Assembly: GCA_902762905.1 (NCBI GenBank)
Contig: CACWQE010000009.1
Coordinates: forward strand, 1-64,000
DNA: 64,000 nt
From: an uncultured Lachnospiraceae bacterium
GTDB lineage: Bacteria > Bacillota > Clostridia > Lachnospirales > Lachnospiraceae
Direction: 5' to 3'
Under the pieces are notes generated by a model that made no database searches, was not told the DNA's origin, and saw only the letters and a program-made list of their open reading frames with translations. Position numbers and translations under genes: made by a program. Positions 1 through 9,021 of this stretch are shown piece after piece; position 1 is the first letter of the stretch; each line of letters starts with the position of its first letter.

Positions 1-132
1 ATCGTTTTTACTAAAACGTTCTCTCGAAAAATCTGTTAAGAAATTTCAGGGTTGTTTTGTTGTTTAATCTTCATTCAGTTTTCATTGTTCTTGCTTGCTT
101 TACTAAGTTACCTCAGCGCCGCAACAGATAAT
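1..132 (-). other. probable rRNA operon leader (partial, off left edge)
   Basis: The DNA downstream of the strong leftward promoter at 133-161 has no open reading frame. On the minus strand it carries a segment reading CAATGAAAACTGAATGAAG, which resembles the conserved TTGAAAACT-type box found in Firmicute pre-16S leaders. The natural reading is the 5' leader of an rRNA operon transcribed leftward, away from the origin. No 16S sequence is inside the window, so this is inference from promoter strength and the leader box. Confidence 0.5.
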
Positions 133-161
133 ATATTAACACAACTGATATCTGATGTCAA
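133..161 (-). promoter_or_regulatory. strong sigma-A promoter (probably rrn)
   Basis: On the minus strand, TTGACA (156-161) and TAATAT (133-138) are separated by exactly 17 bp. An A-rich tract lies directly upstream at about 162-200 and could be an UP element. It drives transcription leftward out of the window. This is the best-matching promoter in the left end, as expected for a stable-RNA operon. Confidence 0.7.
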
Positions 162-220
162 GCACTTTTTTTATTTTTTTCAAAATTATTTTTCAATCAA
201 ATTTTGAAGAAAAAACAAAA

Positions 221-308
221 CGGAGAAAGAGGGATTTGAACCCTCGCGCCGCGTGAACGACCTACACCCTTAGCAGGGGCGCCTCTTCAGCCACTTGAGT
301 ATTTCTCC
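221..308 (-). tRNA. tRNA-Ser (anticodon GCT)
   Basis: An 88-nt class II tRNA. The acceptor stem pairs GGAGAAA (5' end at 308) with TTTCTCC, followed by discriminator G at 221. The anticodon loop CTGCTAA gives GCT, reading AGC/AGU serine codons. A long variable arm follows, then a GGTTCAAAT T-loop. CCA is not encoded. A T-rich run immediately downstream could end transcription. Possible promoter elements lie at about 416-444 on the minus strand, but their spacing is uncertain. Confidence 0.95.
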
Positions 309-547
309 ATGCCTAAATATAATACAGATATAAATTGTATATTACCTTCACCAATCAATGTGTGAAGTACATCAAAGTCAAGTAAAATCAATGTCTTAAC
401 TCGTGACGCTTGATTATACTATCAAATCTGTTTCCTTTTGTCAATAGGTTTTTTGCCCTTTTTTCCTTTATTTTCGGGCATTTTTAGTTATGCACAATTT
501 TTAGAAAGTTATCCCCAGCATTTTCAAACTTGTCAACATTTTATCAA

Positions 548-580
548 CAAAAAACCGACCCTTCGAAAGAAGGATCGGTA
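548..580 (-). terminator. rho-independent terminator of the 601-1692 gene
   Basis: On the minus strand a 10-bp stem (569-578 with 555-564, one G-U pair) closes a four-base loop and is followed by a T-rich tail. It lies just past the stop codon of the secreted-protein gene. Confidence 0.85.
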
Positions 581-600
581 TCTCCATTTTTTATAGGATT

Positions 601-1692
601 CTAATTCCACTTAATCTCAAATGCTCCAGATGATGTTTTTGTCTTACTTTCTATCTTAATATAATAAGTACCTTCTGGAAAAGCTGCTGTTGTTCCAAAT
701 ACAGTCTTTGGGTATTTCATAACATATTTCTTCTTATAAGAACAGCTTGCCTCTCCGTTAATCACGATTGGATCGCAGTTTAACTTTTTGCCCTTTGAAT
801 CACATATATATAATTGTAGATTCTTTCCCTTATTCTGCATCATCTGGGAATCCAATGTGATTGTCAGTTTCTGTTTATTTGTGATCTTAACCTTATACCA
901 CACTGTTGTCTTCTTTCCAGCTGGAATCAATGTTCTCGTATATTGATTCTTCTTCAATGTCTTTGCCCTTGCTCTGGATGTATTCTTTGCCGCAACAATA
1001 GAATCAATCTGATATTTCAGATTATGGATCTTGGTTGTCCCACTTGTTGTGTTGTCTGCATTATAGAATCTTACATAATACCGTTTTCTTGCCTGTACAC
1101 CTATACCAGTTAAATTATGCCCGTTTATTCCAATATAAGAAGATATCACTTTGTTCTTTCCAAGATAATATCGTACTTTCAAAGAATGATCGGTTTCACA
1201 CATCACATGCAAAATGCCGGAATTACCTGCCTTGATTGGAATCTGCAATAGATTAGATTCCTTTAAAGAAGCATTGGTAAATGTATAATTATATTTCTTG
1301 GCATATTTTAACTTATCAAGTGTTACCACCTTATAAGAAAGTTCGTAAGTAACACCTTCTTTTCCCTTTACACGAATATAGTAGATCTGACCTTTCTTAC
1401 ATGTTTGTAAAACATTCTCTTTCTTCTCAACAGAGATATCCGATGCAATAACTTCCCGATTTGCATTACAAATCTCTAAATTCACCGGAGCCTGATCAGA
1501 AGCCGATGCAGTAATTGCAATATAACCGGATTTGTTTGGTTGTATTCTATAATAATTATAATCCTGTTCTCCTGCTCCGGCATATGTTCCCGATACTTTC
1601 TCCTTACTCTTCAGTATGTAATCTTGTGCATGAACGGAAATGCCAGGTAATAATAAAACTAAAAATAATGACATATATAAAAATCTCTTCAT
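601..1692 (-). CDS. secreted PPC-domain-like protein
   Basis: A predicted exported protein of 363 residues. The N-terminus (MKRFLYMS, hydrophobic core, VHAQ cleavage region) is a Sec signal peptide. The mature part looks like consecutive beta-sandwich units of the bacterial pre-peptidase C-terminal type: patterns such as YYRIQPNKSGYI near the start and GTYYIKIESKTK near the end are typical. No catalytic motif or cell-wall anchor is visible, so it may be a released or associated surface protein. The ATG at 1692 was chosen because GGAGG lies 8-9 bases upstream; an in-frame TTG at 1707 would put that ribosome site inside the gene. It has its own terminator and is probably monocistronic. Function unknown. 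Confidence 0.75.
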   Translation of the reverse strand: MKRFLYMSLFLVLLLPGISVHAQDYILKSKEKVSGTYAGAGEQDYNYYRIQPNKSGYIAITASASDQAPVNLEICNANREVIASDISVEKKENVLQTCKKGQIYYIRVKGKEGVTYELSYKVVTLDKLKYAKKYNYTFTNASLKESNLLQIPIKAGNSGILHVMCETDHSLKVRYYLGKNKVISSYIGINGHNLTGIGVQARKRYYVRFYNADNTTSGTTKIHNLKYQIDSIVAAKNTSRARAKTLKKNQYTRTLIPAGKKTTVWYKVKITNKQKLTITLDSQMMQNKGKNLQLYICDSKGKKLNCDPIVINGEASCSYKKKYVMKYPKTVFGTTAAFPEGTYYIKIESKTKTSSGAFEIKWN

Positions 1693-1709
1693 ATTGTATT
1701 CCTCCAATT

Positions 1710-1741
1710 AAAAAAGACTGATAACATATAATTATCAGCCT
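1710..1741 (-). terminator. rho-independent terminator of the 1780-2511 gene
   Basis: On the minus strand a 9-bp stem (1732-1740 with 1716-1724, one G-U pair) is followed by six Ts. It sits downstream of the fibronectin-like gene and just upstream of the ribosome site of the next leftward gene. Confidence 0.85.
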
Positions 1742-1779
1742 TATTCTAACACATTTTTGGAAATGTTCAATGTATTCTT

Positions 1780-2511
1780 TTATTGATATCTCACATAAAT
1801 ACGAAGAGTTGCTGCACCAGCCTGCTTCTCTTTTGGCTTACATGCTTTCACTTTCTTCTTTTTGTATTTTATACCCTCTGGTACTACATATGCACGATAA
1901 TCCTTACTCAATGTCATATTATTGACCACCATGGAATTTGATTTGGTAGAACCATACTTCTTGTATTTTTTTCCATTATTACTGGACAGATATATACTAT
2001 ATTTCTTTGCACCTTTCACTTTCTTCCACATAATTCTCCCGGAGCTTTTTGATAATGCCTTTAATTTGTATAATCTTGCCCGTGTCACTACTACTTTTTC
2101 TTTGGAATATTCGCTATAAACCCGTTGATAATTCTGATCGCATACATAAGATCTTACCTTAAATGTGAATGGCTGTTTCAAATATTTGTTACCAAATAAA
2201 ACGACAGCAATTGTATTGGAATCTTCTATCTTAAAAAGATCTGAATTATTTGTACTATCCAAAACGCTTATTACTTTCCCTTTGAGATTACATAGTGTCA
2301 CTTCATATCCAAAACTATATGGATTCTCCGGGCTATAATATGCCAGATTCGGATCAAATGCAAAATCAATCACTACTCCACTCTTACTCTGTGTATAGAA
2401 ACCTAAACCACTTGGCTGTACCGGTTGCGTTGCAGCTTTTGCAGAAATGGCAGGAATAAAGACGACACAGCATAATAGTATCAAACTTACAATTCTTGTT
2501 ATTTTTTTCAT
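1780..2511 (-). CDS. secreted fibronectin type III-like protein
   Basis: A predicted exported protein of 243 residues. A Sec signal peptide (MKKITRIV, hydrophobic core, AISAKAA) is followed by about 100 residues of beta-rich sequence. A C-terminal fibronectin-III-like unit follows, containing the WKKVKGAKKYSIYLSSNNG pattern common in Lachnospiraceae surface proteins. The ATG at 2511 has GGGAG upstream at good spacing; the longer GTG version would contain this site. It belongs to a run of three separately terminated secreted proteins. There is no enzymatic motif. The binding or structural role is inferred from the fold only. Confidence 0.75.
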   Translation of the reverse strand: MKKITRIVSLILLCCVVFIPAISAKAATQPVQPSGLGFYTQSKSGVVIDFAFDPNLAYYSPENPYSFGYEVTLCNLKGKVISVLDSTNNSDLFKIEDSNTIAVVLFGNKYLKQPFTFKVRSYVCDQNYQRVYSEYSKEKVVVTRARLYKLKALSKSSGRIMWKKVKGAKKYSIYLSSNNGKKYKKYGSTKSNSMVVNNMTLSKDYRAYVVPEGIKYKKKKVKACKPKEKQAGAATLRIYVRYQ

Positions 2512-2567
2512 ATTATATCTCTCCCTTATCACAAAGAAACTATCTGTTATGTTAATGTTTTCTTATA

Positions 2568-2605
2568 TAAAAGAGCCTGACTTTTCATGAAAATCAGACT
2601 CTCTA
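2568..2605 (-). terminator. rho-independent terminator of the 2619-3809 gene
   Basis: A long imperfect hairpin (2572-2604) built from AGAGYCTGA arms and an A/T-rich upper stem is followed on the minus strand by TTTT. It lies 15 bp after the stop codon. Confidence 0.8.
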
Positions 2606-2618
2606 TATTCTTCTTTGA

Positions 2619-3809
2619 TTATCTTACAGTTACACCAGATGCAACACCATATACATCACTTTCTCCACCCTTTGTCTGGTAAGTAATCTTAACCCAGTAT
2701 TTCTTACCTCTCTTTAAAGGCTTCTTACCGCATTTGGTAATATTATAAGTCTTCTTCTTGCTAGATAATACTTTGCAAGTCTTGTATTTGCCATTTTCAC
2801 TTGTTGCAATCTGAACCTTTATCTTAGATACCCCTTTTAACTTGCCCCATTTTAATTTAATCTTCTTACCACTTGAAACATACTTGCTATCCTTCGTGTT
2901 GATGAAGTAACGATAATCACTCCAGTTACCATATACCTTCTGGTTATCTGTTGTTGTTACATAAGCACGGACACGGTACTTATACATCGTACCCTTTGTA
3001 ACCTGATTATCTGAACGTAATGAATATGTACTGTTCAAAGAACCTGTAATATTAATAACATTACCTTTACCATTCACTGGAACTGCTTCCAAATCAACAC
3101 CATTACCATAACCAACGGCTGCAAAGTAAAATACGTTAATGTTAGTTAAAGCATCTACCATTCCAAAGTTGTCCTTTGAAATCGTTGTTGTTAATTTACT
3201 AAAATCAGAACATAATTTATAACTGCCAGTTGCTTTAAATCCAGTTGAACTTGTACGATAAGGATATACTCTTACCAAAGTACCTGCACCATCAATAACA
3301 GGTAATCGATAAGTTGTATCTGTAGTAGTTCCAACAATACCATTATTATATTCAATATCATATCCAGTTGCACCGGCACATGCATCATATGCAAGAGTTG
3401 CTGTTGTATCATCTGCACCAACAAACTTAACAGCTGTTGGTTCAACAGGTGCTGTAACAACTTCTAATGGTGCTGACATATCGTTCTTACAATTTTTAAA
3501 ATCTGAACCATAGCCAACTCTAACATAATATGTACTTCCCGCAGACAATCCAGATAATAGTAAGTTTGTACTACTGGTTTCATCACTTTGTACTATATTA
3601 TTAAAAGTTGCATCTGTAGCAACTTCATAGCCATACAACTTTGCCCCTGTCTGTTGATTCCATTGAATTGTAACTGATGATTCACCAGCTTTAACCTGCT
3701 GTAAAGTTACCGCTGCTTTTGCAGTCACACCTGTTGCACAAAATGCAGTTGCCATTGCAAAGAATGCAACTAAGCATTTCACTGAATTTCTCATTTTCTT
3801 CATAACCAT
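2619..3809 (-). CDS. secreted protein with tandem fibronectin type III-like domains
   Basis: A predicted exported protein of 396 residues. A signal peptide (MRNSVKCLV to TAKAA) precedes two or three fibronectin-III-like modules at roughly residues 33-120, 125-215 and 300-396. Repeated cues include SVTIQWNQQTGAKLYGYEV, STYYVRVGYGS and KIKLKWGKLKGVSKIKVQI. No sortase signal or catalytic motif is seen. The start is ambiguous: AAGGAG lies 4 bases before ATG 3809 and 10 before ATG 3803 (MKKM). It is similar in style to the two genes downstream, suggesting a local family of extracellular binding or scaffold proteins, but this is inference. Confidence 0.75.
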   Translation of the reverse strand: MVMKKMRNSVKCLVAFFAMATAFCATGVTAKAAVTLQQVKAGESSVTIQWNQQTGAKLYGYEVATDATFNNIVQSDETSSTNLLLSGLSAGSTYYVRVGYGSDFKNCKNDMSAPLEVVTAPVEPTAVKFVGADDTTATLAYDACAGATGYDIEYNNGIVGTTTDTTYRLPVIDGAGTLVRVYPYRTSSTGFKATGSYKLCSDFSKLTTTISKDNFGMVDALTNINVFYFAAVGYGNGVDLEAVPVNGKGNVINITGSLNSTYSLRSDNQVTKGTMYKYRVRAYVTTTDNQKVYGNWSDYRYFINTKDSKYVSSGKKIKLKWGKLKGVSKIKVQIATSENGKYKTCKVLSSKKKTYNITKCGKKPLKRGKKYWVKITYQTKGGESDVYGVASGVTVR

Positions 3810-3977
3810 ATCTCTCCTTTAATTATATATCAACATATACATGTTTCACTTAATAATAAAACACATTCTGTTCACAATTTCAATGTAATTTAAGTGAAAT
3901 TGAGATTTATGGCATAATTCACAAAGTACCTTGTGCATATTGTTAAGTCTTGTTATTCTATACAGATGAAAGATACA

Positions 3978-4532
3978 TTATAATGTCTTTCTGAATTCTT
4001 CGACTGCTGTCTCATACAGATTGTTACCCTCACTGTCAATCACAACGATCACAGGAAAATTCTCTACTTCCATCTTGCGGATAGATTCTGTTCCAAGATC
4101 ATCATATGCGATCACTTCTGACTTCTTGATACACTTTGATAACAGGGCACCGGCACCGCCGACTGCTGCAAAATAGACTGCTTTGTTGCGTACAATGGCA
4201 TCGATTACTTCTTTAGAACGCTTGCCTTTACCGATCATGCCATTTAATCCATTGTCTAATAATAATGGCGTATATTTATCCATACGGCTTGCTGTGGTCG
4301 GGCCTGCTGAACCGATCACCTGTCCCTCTCTTGCCGGAGTCGGGCCAAGATAATAGATCACATTATTCTTTAATTCCATTGGAATCTCTTTGCCTTCTAA
4401 CATCGTATCATACATTCGCTTATGTGCGGCATCTCTCGCAGAATAAATGGTTCCTGTCAGATACACATAATCACCGGCATGTAATGTTACAACTTCGTCC
4501 TTTGTAAATGGAACATTAATTCTTTTATCCAT
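3978..4532 (-). CDS. fumarate hydratase class I (tartrate dehydratase type), beta subunit
   Basis: The beta half of a two-subunit iron-sulfur hydro-lyase that interconverts fumarate and malate (or acts on tartrate) in the cytoplasm. At 184 residues it has the usual beta-subunit length. The signature block GSAGPTTASRMDKYTP near residue 75 and the C-terminal VIVVIDSEGNNLY are characteristic. The alpha subunit lies upstream on the same strand. A 142-bp gap separates the subunits and holds a small hairpin (about 4543-4563) near the weak ribosome site. Substrate choice between fumarate and tartrate cannot be decided from sequence; fumarate is more likely given the absence of tartrate genes. Confidence 0.88.
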   Translation of the reverse strand: MDKRINVPFTKDEVVTLHAGDYVYLTGTIYSARDAAHKRMYDTMLEGKEIPMELKNNVIYYLGPTPAREGQVIGSAGPTTASRMDKYTPLLLDNGLNGMIGKGKRSKEVIDAIVRNKAVYFAAVGGAGALLSKCIKKSEVIAYDDLGTESIRKMEVENFPVIVVIDSEGNNLYETAVEEFRKTL

Positions 4533-4674
4533 ATCTATACCAAGCCTGTCTTTGATCAGGCTATTATCCTTTCTTAATTTTGTTACTAATGCATATGCAA
4601 TATATTATAATTAATAATACACAAAGATCAAAAGCAGATAGGATTATACATTCATATCCAAATTGCTATCTATT

Positions 4675-5517
4675 CTATAATACTCTCTTGACATGGCGGT
4701 TTACATGGCAGCACATATTCACAGCAACCGGAAGTCCCGCAATATGTGTCGGATATGTCTCAATATTGACTGCTAATGCTGTCGTTGCTCCTCCAAGACC
4801 ACCCGGCCCGATTCCTAGCTTATTGATCCGTTCTAATAATTCCTGTTCCATTTCTTTGATATGTGGCAGGGAAGAACCTTCTGTCGTATTTCGTGTCAAT
4901 GCTTTCTTTGCAAGTATAGCTGCTTTTTCGAAATCACCGCCAACTCCCACGCCAACTACAATTGGTGGGCAGGCATTTGGTCCCGCATCTTTCACCGCTT
5001 CGATAACGGCATTCTTCACGCCCTCTGCTCCATCTGCCGGCTTTAACATAAACACTTTACTCATATTCTCAGAACCAAATCCCTTTGGTGCAATGAGAAT
5101 TTCTAACTGGTCTCCCGGTACGATATCATAATGAATGATAGCCGGTGTATTGTCTTTTGTATTTTCACGAAGAAGCGGATCTGCTACGACAGATTTACGA
5201 AGATATCCCTCTTTGTAGCCCTGACGGACTCCCTCGTTAATGGCATCCGTGATATTCATACCTTCAATATGTACATCCTGTCCTACCTTTACAAATAAAA
5301 CTGCCATTCCGGTATCCTGACAGATTGGAATCTGCTCACTTGCTGCAATATCCATATTCTCGCATAACTGTCCTAATATCTGCTTTCCAAGTGTCCCGGT
5401 CTCTTTCTCCTTTGCATTACGGATTGCCTGCTCCATATCATCCGATAAATGCACATTTGCCTCAATACACATCTCTTTGACATTCCGGATAATCTCATCT
5501 GTATGTATCGTTCTCAT
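4675..5517 (-). CDS. fumarate hydratase class I (tartrate dehydratase type), alpha subunit
   Basis: The alpha subunit of the 4Fe-4S hydro-lyase, 280 residues, the usual length. Cluster-ligand cysteines are visible in PICQDTG (about residue 62), NACPP (about 181) and MCCH (about 268). It pairs with the beta subunit encoded downstream at 3978-4532 to form the active enzyme. The start ATG at 5517 follows the HAD phosphatase stop within two bases. Its ribosome site GGGAGG lies in the end of that gene, so the three genes form an operon. The enzyme type is oxygen-sensitive, fitting an anaerobe. Confidence 0.9.
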   Translation of the reverse strand: MRTIHTDEIIRNVKEMCIEANVHLSDDMEQAIRNAKEKETGTLGKQILGQLCENMDIAASEQIPICQDTGMAVLFVKVGQDVHIEGMNITDAINEGVRQGYKEGYLRKSVVADPLLRENTKDNTPAIIHYDIVPGDQLEILIAPKGFGSENMSKVFMLKPADGAEGVKNAVIEAVKDAGPNACPPIVVGVGVGGDFEKAAILAKKALTRNTTEGSSLPHIKEMEQELLERINKLGIGPGGLGGATTALAVNIETYPTHIAGLPVAVNMCCHVNRHVKRVL

Positions 5518-5519
5518 AA

Positions 5520-6413
5520 TTACCTCCCTGCTTCTTCTTCTTTGTTCTTGTATAATAACTCAAATATCTTCTTTCCTACCCCATCATCATTATTGGATGG
5601 AATGACTTCTTTTGCAAGTTTCTTAATGTCGTATTCCGCATTGACCGGGGCAAAACTGTTTGGAAAAAGTTCAAACATGGAAAGATCATTTAATCCATCT
5701 CCAAACACGGCAACTTCTTCTTTCTGAATCCCCATCTTCTCGATAGCCTGCAAAAGTCCATGTCCTTTCTGTGCCTGTCTTGCATTGATTTCAATGTTAT
5801 CCGGGTAAGAATAAGAGATAAACAGCTCTGGAAATTGTGCAGTAAGTATCTCCCGATTTCTAGCATTTTGCTCTAAATTCGGGCTAAACACGATCATTTT
5901 ACGGATAGGAAGATTCTTTTCCATCATATCTTCTAACGAATCATTGCGTATCATATTCTTCATGAATACGCTGGTCTTACCCTTCTCAATTGCCTCTTCT
6001 AATGTCAGTGTATGACTCCGGTCTAAGCATAACATACGATATCCCATATTTCGGTACATGGTCTCTTCACTTCCACAGATCTGTGTATTCTGTCCGGTCA
6101 TGAATTCGGGCACATATCCCATCTTAATTAATGTATCATATAATCTTGGAAGAATATCATATTCTATGTTGGCTGTACTAATAATATTCTTATCTTTATC
6201 CCGGATCTCTGCTCCATTTAATAACAGAAAAGAACAATTTAACTGATATTCTTTGGCAATTGCTCCGATCGTATCCAGACTCCTGCCTGTTGCGATCATA
6301 AATTCCACATTCTGTTTTTCTGCCTGTTTAATAGCTGCAATATTTAACGGAGATATCTCCTGATTTGAATTGAATAGTGTTCCATCCATATCGGACGCAA
6401 TTAACTTGATCAT
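5520..6413 (-). CDS. Cof-type HAD-superfamily phosphatase
   Basis: A 297-residue cytoplasmic haloacid dehalogenase-like hydrolase of the Cof (type IIB) subfamily. Motif I SDMDGTLF (nucleophile Asp near residue 8), a Thr/Ser motif II region (ATGRS) and motif IV GDGLNDLSMF near residue 238 are intact. Such enzymes dephosphorylate sugar phosphates, nucleotides or cofactors; the substrate is not predictable. It is the first gene of a leftward operon with the fumarase subunits, beginning just after the gyrA terminator. The functional link to fumarase may be only positional. Confidence 0.88.
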   Translation of the reverse strand: MIKLIASDMDGTLFNSNQEISPLNIAAIKQAEKQNVEFMIATGRSLDTIGAIAKEYQLNCSFLLLNGAEIRDKDKNIISTANIEYDILPRLYDTLIKMGYVPEFMTGQNTQICGSEETMYRNMGYRMLCLDRSHTLTLEEAIEKGKTSVFMKNMIRNDSLEDMMEKNLPIRKMIVFSPNLEQNARNREILTAQFPELFISYSYPDNIEINARQAQKGHGLLQAIEKMGIQKEEVAVFGDGLNDLSMFELFPNSFAPVNAEYDIKKLAKEVIPSNNDDGVGKKIFELLYKNKEEEAGR

Positions 6414-6436
6414 ATTGTTGTCCTCACTTCTTTATA

Positions 6437-6466
6437 GAAAATGGGACTACCAAAGGTAGTCCCATC
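6437..6466 (-). terminator. rho-independent terminator of gyrA
   Basis: A perfect 11-bp stem ATGGGACTACC / GGTAGTCCCAT with a 3-nt loop, followed on the minus strand by TTTCT, lies a few bases beyond the gyrA stop. Confidence 0.85.
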
Positions 6467-6469
6467 CTC

Positions 6470-8986
6470 TTATTGATTCTTCTCTTCTTTTTCTTCCTTT
6501 TCCTGCTCTGCCTCAAATTCTGCGATACTATCTTCTGGAGATTTATCACGAACCTTTGCAATGGATGCAACTGTAATATCTTTTCCTTCATCCATCTTCA
6601 TCAGCTTCACGCCGGAAGTAATTCTTCCAAGCTCAGAGATAGAACTACACTCTAACCGAATTACAATTCCCTCGGTAGAGATCAACATGATCTCATTATC
6701 ATCATTGACTGCCTTCATACCAACAACATTACCTGTCTTAGAGTTGATCTTATAGCACTTCACACCTTTACCACCACGGCGTTGTGGAGTGAATTCTTCC
6801 ATAGAAGTACGTTTACCCATACCATTCTCTGATACGATCAACAGATCTTCTCCCTGGGTATCCATCTGCATACCAATAATTTCATCACCATCTGACAGGT
6901 TCATACCAATTACACCCTGTGATGTTCTACCGGTGCTTCTAACATCTGTCTCATTAAAGCGGATACACATACCAAGCTTCGTTACCATAATGATATCTTT
7001 TGTATTATCGGTTGCCTTTACCTCGATCAGCTCATCACCGTCTTTCAAAGTAATGGCAGCAAGTCCGGTCTTTCTGACATTTGCATAATCCATAATTGGT
7101 GTCTTCTTCACAATACCATTCTTTGTTACCATGAATAAGAACTTGCCCTCTTCATACTTCTTCAGAGCAATCACGGCTGTGATCTTCTCACCCGGATTCA
7201 ACTGCAGCAGATTCACGATAGCAGTTCCTCTTGAAGTTCTTGCTGACTCTGGAATCTCGTAAGCTTTCATACGATATACCTTACCACTATTCGTGAAGAA
7301 CATCAGATAATGATGTGTCGTTGTCATAAACAGATCTTCAATGAAATCATCATCGATCGTAGACATACCCTTAATTCCCTTACCACCTCTATGTTGTGCA
7401 CGGAAATTATCGACCGTCATTCTCTTAATATAACCTAACTTGGTCATTGTAATGACCGTATTCTCTTTCTTGATCAGATCTTCGATTGTAATATCATCAT
7501 CATCAAATCCAATATGGGTTCTTCTCTCATCTCCATACTTGGTTGCAATAATTAGAATCTCTTCTTTGATCACACCTAATAATTTGTGTTCATCTGCAAG
7601 AATTGCTTTCAACTCTGCAATACGCTCCATCAGTTCCCGATACTCATTCTCTAACTTCTCGCGTTCCAAACCGGTAAGTGCACGAAGTCTCATATCGACA
7701 ATTGCCTGAGCCTGTACATCAGATAAGCCAAATTCTTTGATTAAGTTCTCTTTTGCTTCTCCAACATTCTTAGAAGAACGGATAATCTCGATCACACGAT
7801 CAATATTGTCTAATGCAATCAATAAGCCCTGTAAAATGTGGGCACGTTCCTCTGCCTTATTCAGATCAAACTTGGTACGTCTTGTAACAACTTCTTTCTG
7901 ATGATCTAAGTAATACTCTAACATCTGTAACAGATTGAGTACCTTTGGCTCGCCATTTACTAAAGCAAGTAAGATAACACCAAAGCTATCCTGAAGCTGC
8001 GTATGTTTATATAACTGATTGAGGATGACATTGGCATTGGTATCTCTCTTTAACTCAATGGCAATCCGCATACCTTCTCTGGATGATTCATCACGAAGTT
8101 CTGCAATTCCTTCAATCTTCTTCTCTTTCACTAATGTTGCAATATTCTGGATCAGTCTTGCTTTGTTGACCATATATGGAAGTTCAGTTACTACAATTCT
8201 CTGTTTGCCATTTGACATTGGCTCGATATCAGTTACGGAACGGATCTTGATCTTACCACGTCCGGTACGATATGCATCTTCAATACCCTGACGTCCTAAA
8301 ATGGTAGCACCCGTTGGAAAATCCGGTCCCTTCACGATCTCTAAGATCTCATCAATCGTCGTTGCTCTATCTTCCTGAATGTAATTATCAATGATCTTCA
8401 CTACGGCATTGATGACTTCCCGAAGATTATGTGGTGGAATATTCGTAGCCATACCAACCGCAATACCACCTGTACCGTTCACTAACAAATTCGGATAACG
8501 GGATGGAAGAACCACCGGTTCTTTCTCTGTCTCATCAAAGTTTGGTGCAAAATCAACGGTATCCTTGTTAATATCTGCAAGCATCTCCATCGAAATCTTA
8601 GAAAGTCTTGCTTCTGTGTATCGCATGGCAGCCGCACCGTCTCCATCGACAGAACCAAAGTTACCATGCCCATCTACTAACGGATATCTTGTATTCCACT
8701 CCTGTGCAAGTTTAACCATAGCATCATAGATAGAAGTATCACCATGTGGATGATATTTACCCATCGTATCACCGACGATACGGGCACATTTACGATGTGG
8801 TTTATCCGGTCCGTTATTCAACTCGATCATGGAATACAGGATTCTACGCTGAACAGGTTTGAGACCATCTCTGACATCTGGTAATGCACGGGAAGTAATA
8901 ACACTCATGGCATAATCTATATAATAATTTTCCATGGTTTTCTTAAGGTCAACTTCATTTACCTTATCAAAAATATTGTCTTCCAT
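6470..8986 (-). CDS. gyrA: DNA gyrase subunit A
   Basis: The DNA-cleaving subunit of type II topoisomerase, which introduces negative supercoils with GyrB. It has 838 residues, a usual length. The N-terminal winged-helix/tower region includes the quinolone-region sequence [10 protein letters not shown] (residues 79-88) and the catalytic tyrosine Y123 in RYTEARL. The C-terminal six-bladed wrapping domain contains two Arg-Gly-rich blocks (HRGGKGIKG and QRRGGKGVK). The second resembles the GyrA-box that distinguishes gyrase from topoisomerase IV. The acidic Glu/Lys tail is typical. It lies 36 bp downstream of gyrB in the same leftward operon from dnaA. Confidence 0.97.
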   Translation of the reverse strand: MEDNIFDKVNEVDLKKTMENYYIDYAMSVITSRALPDVRDGLKPVQRRILYSMIELNNGPDKPHRKCARIVGDTMGKYHPHGDTSIYDAMVKLAQEWNTRYPLVDGHGNFGSVDGDGAAAMRYTEARLSKISMEMLADINKDTVDFAPNFDETEKEPVVLPSRYPNLLVNGTGGIAVGMATNIPPHNLREVINAVVKIIDNYIQEDRATTIDEILEIVKGPDFPTGATILGRQGIEDAYRTGRGKIKIRSVTDIEPMSNGKQRIVVTELPYMVNKARLIQNIATLVKEKKIEGIAELRDESSREGMRIAIELKRDTNANVILNQLYKHTQLQDSFGVILLALVNGEPKVLNLLQMLEYYLDHQKEVVTRRTKFDLNKAEERAHILQGLLIALDNIDRVIEIIRSSKNVGEAKENLIKEFGLSDVQAQAIVDMRLRALTGLEREKLENEYRELMERIAELKAILADEHKLLGVIKEEILIIATKYGDERRTHIGFDDDDITIEDLIKKENTVITMTKLGYIKRMTVDNFRAQHRGGKGIKGMSTIDDDFIEDLFMTTTHHYLMFFTNSGKVYRMKAYEIPESARTSRGTAIVNLLQLNPGEKITAVIALKKYEEGKFLFMVTKNGIVKKTPIMDYANVRKTGLAAITLKDGDELIEVKATDNTKDIIMVTKLGMCIRFNETDVRSTGRTSQGVIGMNLSDGDEIIGMQMDTQGEDLLIVSENGMGKRTSMEEFTPQRRGGKGVKCYKINSKTGNVVGMKAVNDDNEIMLISTEGIVIRLECSSISELGRITSGVKLMKMDEGKDITVASIAKVRDKSPEDSIAEFEAEQEKEEKEEKNQ

Positions 8987-9021
8987 TCTTTTCTCCTTCT
9001 CTAATTACAAAACAATATATA